Below are positions 57,896 through 64,000 of a stretch of DNA of 64,000 nucleotides, piece by piece. Within the stretch, counting starts at the first letter, position 1; each line of letters starts with the position of its first letter. The DNA lies in assembly GCF_001500125.1 (NCBI RefSeq), contig NZ_LQIV01000012.1, positions 1-64,000 on the forward strand, in the 5' to 3' direction. The position numbers were made by a program, and so were the translations under genes. The notes beneath the pieces were generated by a model. That model was not told where the DNA came from. It ran no database searches and saw only the letters and a list, made by a program, of their open reading frames with translations. The stretch comes from Mycobacterium sp. IS-1742. Lineage in GTDB: Bacteria; Actinomycetota; Actinomycetes; Mycobacteriales; Mycobacteriaceae.

Positions 57896-60625
57896 TCAGT
57901 GCGCCGCCGCGTCCCAGCTGCGGCCGTACCCGACACTGACCTCGAGCGGTACGTCGAGCGCGTATGCGCCGCCCATCTTGTCGCGGACCAGCTCTTCGAG
58001 CGTGTCGCGCTCGCCGTCGGCCACCTCGAAGAGCAGCTCGTCGTGCACCTGCAGCAGCATCCGCGACGAGAGCCCGGCGTCCTTGATCGCCTGATCGACA
58101 TTGATCATCGCGACCTTGATGATGTCGGCGGCGCTGCCCTGGATCGGGGCGTTGAGCGCGGCCCGCTCCGCGGCCTCGCGCACGTTGCGATTGCTGCTGT
58201 CCAGTTCGGGCAGGTAGCGGCGGCGACCGAACACCGTCGAGGTGTAACCGTCCTTGCGGGCCTGGTCGACGACGTCGCGCAGGTAGTCGCGGATGCCGCC
58301 GAACCGGGCGAAGTACTGGTCCATCTGGACCTTGGCCTCTTCGGTGGAGATCTTGAGCTGCGCGGCCAACCCGTAGGCGCTCAGCCCGTAGGCCAGGCCG
58401 TAGGACATCGCCTTGACGCGGCGGCGCAGATCCGGCGTCACCTCGTCGATCGGCACGTCGAACGCGCGGGACGCGACGAACGAGTGCAGATCCTCGCCGG
58501 TGTTGAAGGCCTCGATCAGGCCGGCGTCCTGCGAGAGGTGCGCCATGATGCGCATCTCGATCTGGCTGTAGTCGGCGGTCATCAGCTCGGTGTAACCCGT
58601 GCCGACCACGAAGGCGTCGCGGATGCGCCGGCCAGCCTCGGTGCGGATCGGGATGTTTTGCAGGTTCGGTTCGGTCGAGGACAGTCGGCCGGTCGCGGCG
58701 ATGGTCTGATTGAACGTGGTGTGGATGCGCCCGTCCGAGGCCACGGAGTTCAGGAGCCCGTCGACGGTGACCTTGAGCCGGGTGGCGTCGCGGTGGGCCA
58801 GCAGGTGCTGCAGGAACGGATGACCGGTCTTGTCGAAAAGCGACTGCAGTGCGTCGGCGTCGGTGGTGTACCCGGTCTTCGTCTTCTTCGTCTTCGGCAT
58901 CTCGAGTTCGTCGAACAGCACCGTCTGCAGCTGTTTCGGGGAACCGAGATTGATCTGCTTGCCGATCACCGCGTAGGCCGCCTCGGCGGCGTCGCGGATC
59001 AGGTCGGCGAATTCGCTCTGGAGCTGCCGCAGCTGGTCGACGTCGACGGCGATGCCGATGTGCTCGATCTCGGCGAGCACCCGCTGCACCGGCAACTCCA
59101 TCCGGCCCAGGAGCGAGGACGAGTCGATGCGGGCCAGTTCCTCGTCGAGGGCGTCGGCGAGGTCGAGCACCGCGACGGCACGCAGAATCAGCGTCTGGAC
59201 CGCTTGATCGTCGCCGCCCTCACTGTCGTCGAGGAGTGAGAGTTGTTGCTGCGCAGGGTTGTCCGCGCGCAGTTCGCGACGCAGGTAACGCAGGGAGAGG
59301 TCATCGAGGCTGAAGCTGCGTTGCCCGGGCCGCACCAGGTAGGCGGCCAACGCCGTGTCGGAGGTGACCCCCGCGAGCTTCCAGCCGCGGCCGGCGAGGT
59401 CGTGCATGGCGAGCTTGGCTTCGTGCAGCGCCTTCGGCGGGCCGGGGTCGGCCAGCCACGACGCCAACGCCGCCTCGTCGTCCGGGTCGAGGGAGGACGT
59501 GTCGATGTAGCGGCCGTCGCCATCGGCGGCGACGATGGCCAGCGCGGTGGCGTCGGCGTCGTAGGCGAGGTGGGTGCCGACGACCGCGAGCCCGAACCGG
59601 TTCCCGAGGCTGTGTTCGGAGAGCCAGGCCGCGAGTTCGCCGCGCTCGAGCGCCTTGCCCCGCACGTCGAAGCCGTGCTCGACCTCGGGCTCGACGGACG
59701 CCAGCGTCTCGAACAGGCGGTCGCGCAGCACCCGGAACTCGAGGTCGTCGAACAGCCGGTGGATCTGGTCGCGGTCCCAGGTCTGCATGCGCAGCGTGTC
59801 GGGGGTGTGCGGTAGCGGGACGTCCTTGACGAGGTCGGTGAGCTCTCGGTTGAGCACCACGTGGGACAGGTTCGCCCGCAGCGCGTCGCCGACCTTGCCC
59901 TTGACCTGGTCGACGTTGTCGACCAGGGCCTGCAGCGACCCGTATTCGGCGATCCACTTGGTCGCCGTCTTCTCCCCCACACCGGGAATGCCGGGCAGGT
60001 TGTCGCTCGGATCACCCCGCAGCGCCGCGAAGTCGGGGTACTGCTGCGGCGTCAGCCCGTACTTCTCGAGCACCGCATCCGGGGTGAAACGGGTCAGTTC
60101 ACTGACGCCCTTGCGCGGGTAGAGCACGGTCACGTCGTCGCTGACGAGTTGCAGCGCGTCGCGGTCACCCGTCACGACGAGCACCCGGTAACCCTCCGTC
60201 TCGGCCTGCGTGGCGAGCGTGGCGATGATGTCGTCGGCCTCGAAGCCGGGTTCGGCCAGCACGGCGATGCCCAGCGCGACGAGCACCTCTTTGGTGATGT
60301 CGATCTGCCCGCGGAACTCGTCGGGTGTGGACGAGCGCCCGGCCTTGTATTCGGGGTACTTGTCGACGCGGAACGTCTGGCGGGAGACGTCGAAGGCGGC
60401 GGCCACGTGGGTGGGCTGCTCGTCGCGGAGCAGGTTGATGAGCATCGCGGTGAATCCGTAGACCGCGTTGGTGGTCAGCCCGCCCTGGGTCTTGAAGTTC
60501 TCCGCAGGCAGTGCGTAGAAGGCGCGATAGGCCAGTGAGTTGCCGTCCAGCAGCATCAATGTCGGCTTGTCGTCCGCCTTCGTGGCGGCCGTCTTCTTGG
60601 CTGCGGAGGTGCTGACTGGGCTCAC
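57896..60625 (-). CDS. polA: DNA polymerase I
   Basis: 909 residues. N-terminal 5' nuclease (about 25-310: LMLLDGNSLAYRAFYALP, GFEADDIIAT, LRGDPSDNLPGIPGVGEKT), a central domain lacking the DxE exonuclease residues, hence no proofreading as known for mycobacterial Pol I, and the polymerase (520-909: motif A DYSQIEMRI, O-helix RRRVKAMSYGLAYGLS, motif C VHDELLFE). GTG 60625 is chosen because a -10-like TAGAGT (60638-60633) lies seven bases before it, pointing to a leaderless mRNA. Confidence 0.96.
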   Translation of the reverse strand: MSPVSTSAAKKTAATKADDKPTLMLLDGNSLAYRAFYALPAENFKTQGGLTTNAVYGFTAMLINLLRDEQPTHVAAAFDVSRQTFRVDKYPEYKAGRSSTPDEFRGQIDITKEVLVALGIAVLAEPGFEADDIIATLATQAETEGYRVLVVTGDRDALQLVSDDVTVLYPRKGVSELTRFTPDAVLEKYGLTPQQYPDFAALRGDPSDNLPGIPGVGEKTATKWIAEYGSLQALVDNVDQVKGKVGDALRANLSHVVLNRELTDLVKDVPLPHTPDTLRMQTWDRDQIHRLFDDLEFRVLRDRLFETLASVEPEVEHGFDVRGKALERGELAAWLSEHSLGNRFGLAVVGTHLAYDADATALAIVAADGDGRYIDTSSLDPDDEAALASWLADPGPPKALHEAKLAMHDLAGRGWKLAGVTSDTALAAYLVRPGQRSFSLDDLSLRYLRRELRADNPAQQQLSLLDDSEGGDDQAVQTLILRAVAVLDLADALDEELARIDSSSLLGRMELPVQRVLAEIEHIGIAVDVDQLRQLQSEFADLIRDAAEAAYAVIGKQINLGSPKQLQTVLFDELEMPKTKKTKTGYTTDADALQSLFDKTGHPFLQHLLAHRDATRLKVTVDGLLNSVASDGRIHTTFNQTIAATGRLSSTEPNLQNIPIRTEAGRRIRDAFVVGTGYTELMTADYSQIEMRIMAHLSQDAGLIEAFNTGEDLHSFVASRAFDVPIDEVTPDLRRRVKAMSYGLAYGLSAYGLAAQLKISTEEAKVQMDQYFARFGGIRDYLRDVVDQARKDGYTSTVFGRRRYLPELDSSNRNVREAAERAALNAPIQGSAADIIKVAMINVDQAIKDAGLSSRMLLQVHDELLFEVADGERDTLEELVRDKMGGAYALDVPLEVSVGYGRSWDAAAH

Positions 60626-60697
60626 GGGCACAACTCTAGGCACCCGCGGTGACATACAGGCGCTCGCGGGGCCATGCCGACACCGTCGCCCGCTGAC

Positions 60698-60711
60698 TGG
60701 AACACGTTTCA
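60698..60711. promoter_or_regulatory. KstR-type operator
   Basis: TGGAACACGTTTCA matches the KstR consensus TnnAACnnGTTnnA at every fixed position. KstR is the TetR-type repressor of mycobacterial cholesterol catabolism and its M. tuberculosis regulon includes Rv1627c/Rv1628c, the counterparts of the next two genes. The site ends 20 bases before the -10 element of the DUF35 gene, suited to block it. Confidence 0.8.
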
Positions 60712-60730
60712 GTTTTGCCGGTCATCTGGG

Positions 60731-60736
60731 TACGCT
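60731..60736 (+). promoter_or_regulatory. -10 element (TACGCT) of the leaderless DUF35 gene
   Basis: TACGCT fits TANNNT and is followed by six bases and the GTG start at 60743, the spacing of a leaderless transcript. The KstR-type site lies directly upstream. Confidence 0.6.
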
Positions 60737-60742
60737 GACCGC

Positions 60743-61210
60743 GTGTCAGCAGCTTCCACGCAACCGGCGATCGACGGCTGGTTCGGTACCGACGGGTCCG
60801 GTGAGGCCTATCTGATCGGCGGCAAATGCCATCAGTGCGGGACCTTCGTCTTTCCCCCGCGAGCGAACAACTGCCCCAACCCCGCCTGCGACGGCGACGA
60901 CCTCGCCCAGGTCCCGTTGTCCCGGCGCGGAAAGCTGTGGAGCTACACCGAGAACCGGTACGCCCCACCCCCGCCGTATCCGTCCCCCGAACCGTTCGCA
61001 CCCTTCGCCGTCGCCGCGGTCGAACTGGCCGACGAGGGCCTGATCGTGCTCGGCAAGGTGGTCGAGGGAACGCTTGCCGCCGATCTGAAGGTCGGCATGG
61101 AGATGGAACTGACGACCATGCCGCTCTACATCGGCGACGACGGCGTCGAACGGATCGTGCACGCCTGGAGGATCGCGGACGCGAGGAGCGGGGAAGGTCG
61201 AGCCCGATGA
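60743..61210 (+). CDS. DUF35 (OB-fold, zinc-ribbon) partner of thiolase-like lyase (Rv1628c-like)
   Basis: 155 residues. Zinc ribbon with Cys29, Cys32, Cys44 and Cys49 (KCHQCG and NNCPNPAC), followed by an OB fold. DUF35 proteins pair with thiolase-like enzymes (as in Ltp2-ChsH2 for steroid side chains). Start GTG 60743 is set by the leaderless promoter; the longer frame from 60674 crosses the operator. The stop overlaps the thiolase ATG (ATGA), so the two subunits are coupled. Confidence 0.9.
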   Translation: MSAASTQPAIDGWFGTDGSGEAYLIGGKCHQCGTFVFPPRANNCPNPACDGDDLAQVPLSRRGKLWSYTENRYAPPPPYPSPEPFAPFAVAAVELADEGLIVLGKVVEGTLAADLKVGMEMELTTMPLYIGDDGVERIVHAWRIADARSGEGRAR

Positions 61211-62406
61211 GCCCCGAACCCGTCTACATCCTCGGCGCCGGTATGCACCCATGGGGCAAGTGGGGCAACGACTTCACCGAGTACGGCGTGGTCGCCGCCC
61301 GCGCCGCGCTGGCCGAGGCCGGGCTCGACTGGCGCCAGATCCAGCTGGTGGCCGGCGCCGACACCATCCGCAACGGGTACCCCGGGTTCGTCGCCGGATC
61401 GACGTTCGCCCAGAAACTGGGGTGGAACGGCGTGCCCGTCACCTCGAGTTACGCCGCGTGCGCCAGCGGATCGCAGGCGCTGCAGAGCGCCCGCGCGCAG
61501 ATCCTCGCCGGATTCTGTGATGTCGCGCTGGTGATCGGCGCGGACACCACGCCGAAGGGGTTCTTCGCCCCGGTCGGCGGCGAGCGCAAGAACGACCCCG
61601 ACTGGCAGCGCTTCCATCTCATCGGCGCCACCAACACCGTCTACTTCGCGATGCTCGCGCGCAGGCGGATGGATTTGTACGGCGCCACGCTCGAGGATTT
61701 CGCCGCGGTGAAGGTCAAGAACGCCCGCCACGGCCTCGACAACCCGAACGCCCGCTACCGCAAGGAAAGCTCCGTCGAGGACGTTCTGGCCAGCCCGGTC
61801 GTGTCCGATCCGCTCCGGCTGCTGGACATCTGCGCGACGTCCGACGGCGCGGCGGCGCTCATCGTGGCCAGCAGGTCGTTCGCCGAGAAGCACCTCGGCT
61901 CGGTCGAGGGTGTGCCCTCGGTGCGCGCGGTGAGCCTGCAGACACCGCAGTACCCGCAGCACCTGCCCGAACTTCCGGACATCGCCACCGATTCGACGGC
62001 CGTGGTGCCGGCACCCGAGCGGGTGTTCAAGGACCAGATCCTCGACGCGGCCTACGCGGAAGCCGGGATCGGCCCGGAGGATCTGAGCGTCGCCGAGGTC
62101 TACGACCTCTCCACCGCACTGGAACTCGACTGGTACGAGCACCTCGGGCTGTGCCCGAAGGGCGAGGCCGAGCAGCTGTTGCGCAGCGGCGCCACGACGA
62201 TCGGCGGCCGGATCCCGGTCAACCCGTCGGGCGGGTTGGCGTGCTTCGGTGAGGCCATCCCGGCGCAGGCGATCGCCCAGGTCTGCGAGTTGACCTGGCA
62301 GCTCAAGGGTCAGGCCACCGGCAGGCAGGTCGAGGGCGCGAAGGTCGGCGTGACCGCGAACCAGGGTTTGTTCGGCCACGGCTCATCGGTGGTCGTCGCG
62401 CGGTAA
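61207..62406 (+). CDS. Thiolase-superfamily lipid transfer/aldolase protein (Rv1627c-like)
   Basis: 399 residues with the thiolase fold: YAACASGSQAL holds the nucleophile-position Cys85, and the C-terminal half has NPSGGLACFGEAIPA and NQGLFGHGSSVVV. M. tuberculosis Rv1627c is annotated as a lipid carrier protein/keto acyl-CoA thiolase and lies in the KstR regulon. With the DUF35 partner it may form a retro-aldolase or thiolase in sterol side-chain breakdown. Coupled to the preceding gene. Confidence 0.9.
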   Translation: MSPEPVYILGAGMHPWGKWGNDFTEYGVVAARAALAEAGLDWRQIQLVAGADTIRNGYPGFVAGSTFAQKLGWNGVPVTSSYAACASGSQALQSARAQILAGFCDVALVIGADTTPKGFFAPVGGERKNDPDWQRFHLIGATNTVYFAMLARRRMDLYGATLEDFAAVKVKNARHGLDNPNARYRKESSVEDVLASPVVSDPLRLLDICATSDGAAALIVASRSFAEKHLGSVEGVPSVRAVSLQTPQYPQHLPELPDIATDSTAVVPAPERVFKDQILDAAYAEAGIGPEDLSVAEVYDLSTALELDWYEHLGLCPKGEAEQLLRSGATTIGGRIPVNPSGGLACFGEAIPAQAIAQVCELTWQLKGQATGRQVEGAKVGVTANQGLFGHGSSVVVAR

Positions 62407-62426
62407 GCCGCCCCGGGTCCGGTGGC

Positions 62427-63170
62427 TCAGGCGACACCGAGATACGCGGCGCGGACGCTGTCGTCGTGCAGCAGTTCGCGCGCGTTCCCGGTTCGCGTCA
62501 CCTCGCCGGTCTCGAGGATGTAGGCACGGTCCGAGCGGGACAGCGCCTGCTGTGCGTTCTGTTCGACCAGCAGCACCGTCGTGCCCTGGGCGTTGATGTC
62601 GGCGATGATCTTGAAGATCTGCGAGATCACCATCGGCGCAAGCCCCATCGACGGCTCGTCGAGGAGCAGCACCTTGGGCCGGGCCATCAGCGCCCGCCCG
62701 ATCGCCAGCATCTGCTGCTCGCCGCCGGACAACGTGCCGCCGACCTGCGAGCGCCGCTCCGCCAGCCGCGGAAACGTCTCGAACACCCAGTCCAACCGCT
62801 CGCGATGCTCGGCCTTGGTGGCGAATTTTCTTGCGTAGCAGCCCATCTCGAGGTTCTCGGTCACGGTCATCCCGGGGAACACGCCACGCCCCTCGGGAGC
62901 CTGGATCAGACCGTCCGCGACCCGGCGGTGCGCCTTCACCCGTGAGACGTCTGTGCCGTCGAACCACACCGAACCCGAGGTGAGCGGGCGCAGGCCCGAG
63001 ATGGCCCGCATCATGGTGGTCTTCCCCGCGCCGTTGGACCCCAGCAGCGTGACCAACTCGCCCTCGTGCACCTTGATCGAAACCCCGTGCAGCGCCCGGA
63101 TCCGGCCGTAGTGCACGACGATGTCGCGGACCTCCAGCAGGACCTTGCGCGGCTCAGTTGATTTCGTCAT
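62427..63170 (-). CDS. livF: Branched-chain amino acid ABC transporter, ATPase LivF
   Basis: 247 residues with Walker A GSNGAGKTT, Q-loop, signature LSGGEQQM, Walker B VLLLDEPSMGLAP and LVEQN, the exact pattern of LivF. Second ATPase of a high-affinity branched-chain (or related) uptake system; specificity depends on a binding protein outside the window. ATG overlaps the livG end by 17 bases. Converges on the thiolase gene. Confidence 0.92.
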   Translation of the reverse strand: MTKSTEPRKVLLEVRDIVVHYGRIRALHGVSIKVHEGELVTLLGSNGAGKTTMMRAISGLRPLTSGSVWFDGTDVSRVKAHRRVADGLIQAPEGRGVFPGMTVTENLEMGCYARKFATKAEHRERLDWVFETFPRLAERRSQVGGTLSGGEQQMLAIGRALMARPKVLLLDEPSMGLAPMVISQIFKIIADINAQGTTVLLVEQNAQQALSRSDRAYILETGEVTRTGNARELLHDDSVRAAYLGVA

Positions 63171-63981
63171 CAGGCACTCCCAGGTAGGCGGCGATGACCT
63201 TCGGGTCCTCGCGGATCTCGGCAGGCAGCCCGTCGGCGATCTTGCGGCCGAACTCCAGAACGACGATCCGGTCGGTCACACCCATGACCAGCCGCATGTC
63301 GTGCTCGATGAGCAGCACGGTGTAACCGTCGTCGCGGATCTTGCGGATCAGCTCGATCAGCGCGGCCTTCTCTGCGGGGTTGAAGCCGGCAGCGGGTTCG
63401 TCCAGGCACAGCAGTTTGGGTTCGGTGGCCAGCGCGCGGGCGATCTCCAGCCGCCGCTGATCGCCGTAGGACAGGTTCTTCGCCTTCTCCTCGCCGCGGT
63501 GCGCGATGCCCACGAAGTGAAGTAATGCAGCCGCTCTTTCGATCGCCGACTTCTCCTCCCGGCGGTGCCGGGGTGTGCGGATCAAGGCCCCCGGCACCGA
63601 CGTCAGGTGCCGCGCATCGGTGCCGACCATGACGTTCTCCAGCGCCGTCATCTCCCCGAAGAGCCGGATGTTCTGGAACGTCCTGGCGATACCGCGCCGG
63701 GTGATCTGGTGGCGTTTGATGCGGCCGAGCGGCTTACCGTCGAACGTCACCGAACCCGAACTGGGGCGGTAGACACCGGTGATGGCGTTGAAGCAGGTGG
63801 TCTTGCCCGCACCGTTGGGACCGATCAACCCGAGGATCTCGCCGCGCCGGATGTCGAAGGTCACCGAGTCCAGTGCGGTCAGCCCGCCGAACTTCACGGT
63901 GAGGTCATGGGTCTGCAGCAGGGTCTCACCCTCGGCAGCCTCGATATCGCGGTGCACACCGGAGAGTTCCTCGATCGTCAT
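63154..63981 (-). CDS. livG: Branched-chain amino acid ABC transporter, ATPase LivG
   Basis: 275 residues. Walker A GPNGAGKTT, RTFQNIRLFGEMTALENVMVG (the LivG Q-loop region), signature LSYGDQRRLEIARAL, Walker B LLCLDEPAAGFNP and LLIEHDMRLVM. First ATPase of the transporter, followed by livF. Such a system is not present at this place in M. tuberculosis, whose neighbour would be Rv1626. The ATG at 63981 follows a GAGGGGGCGAC stretch. Confidence 0.92.
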   Translation of the reverse strand: MTIEELSGVHRDIEAAEGETLLQTHDLTVKFGGLTALDSVTFDIRRGEILGLIGPNGAGKTTCFNAITGVYRPSSGSVTFDGKPLGRIKRHQITRRGIARTFQNIRLFGEMTALENVMVGTDARHLTSVPGALIRTPRHRREEKSAIERAAALLHFVGIAHRGEEKAKNLSYGDQRRLEIARALATEPKLLCLDEPAAGFNPAEKAALIELIRKIRDDGYTVLLIEHDMRLVMGVTDRIVVLEFGRKIADGLPAEIREDPKVIAAYLGVPDDEIN

Positions 63982-64000
63982 CGCGTCGCCCCCTCGTTCT
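63978..64000 (-). CDS. livM: Probable 3' end of livM (partial)
   Basis: The livG ATG overlaps a TGA (63980-63978), and the frame ending there stays open to the window edge (reads NEGATR then stop). In Liv operons livM lies directly upstream of livG, often with an ATGA overlap. Only six codons are visible, so this is an inference from position. Confidence 0.3.

Overview
The window is high-GC actinobacterial DNA from a Mycobacterium (Mycolicibacterium) species, probably a fast grower. Gene order follows the region known in M. tuberculosis as Rv1626-Rv1690, inverted as a block: tyrS, mpg, an ABC exporter operon, the Rv1683-type fused lipase/ligase, the arginine operon, pheST, a class III cyclase, infC-rpmI-rplT-tsnR, lysX, uvrA, the Rv1636-type stress protein, uvrB, coaE, rpsA, polA and the Rv1627c/Rv1628c pair. 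The start of a 16S rRNA gene just downstream of tyrS, with one strong promoter and the mycobacterial leader, matches the second rRNA operon (rrnB) of fast growers. Synteny statements rest on recalled knowledge of M. tuberculosis, not on an alignment.

Layout. 1-400: 5' end of 16S rRNA (minus strand), leader and promoter. 0.4-10.7 kb: tyrS, mpg, a TetR-controlled ABC-2 exporter, a Trm112-like protein, a secreted protein, the fused hydrolase/AMP-binding protein, an intact ABC-F ATPase and a flavin/F420-type oxidoreductase. 10.7-19.1 kb: argCJBDFRGH, tightly overlapped on the minus strand behind an ArgR-type operator. 19.1-22.7 kb: pheS-pheT, ending in a very long hairpin. 22.7-28.7 kb: class III cyclase, DUF2236 haem-oxygenase-like protein, acyl-CoA dehydrogenase, tsnR, rplT, rpmI, infC (ATC start) and DUF1844. 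28.7-38.7 kb: lysX, small and winged-helix proteins, a flavin monooxygenase, uvrA and a metallo-beta-lactamase-fold hydrolase. 38.7-44.4 kb: accessory block with DUF427, a cytochrome P450, the USP protein, UdgX, a TesB thioesterase and an orphan PrrB-like kinase. 44.4-48.3 kb: an 804-residue secreted protein built of 19-residue Pro/Ala repeats, a DUF4239 membrane protein and tRNA-Cys. 48.4-60.7 kb: MFS pump, uvrB, DUF402, secreted protein, coaE, rpsA, PrsW-type protease, thioesterase, polA. 60.7-64 kb: DUF35/thiolase pair behind a KstR-type site, then livF, livG and the edge of livM.

Functional themes are amino-acid biosynthesis and tRNA charging (arg, tyrS, pheST, lysX), translation (infC, rpmI, rplT, rpsA, tsnR), DNA repair and replication (mpg, uvrA, uvrB, udgX, polA), CoA and lipid/steroid metabolism, and several regulator-operator units. 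Points most worth attention are the twin operator over the ABC exporter start, the orphan PrrB-like kinase with a possible prrA remnant, the repeat protein, UdgX, the KstR site and several probable non-standard start codons.
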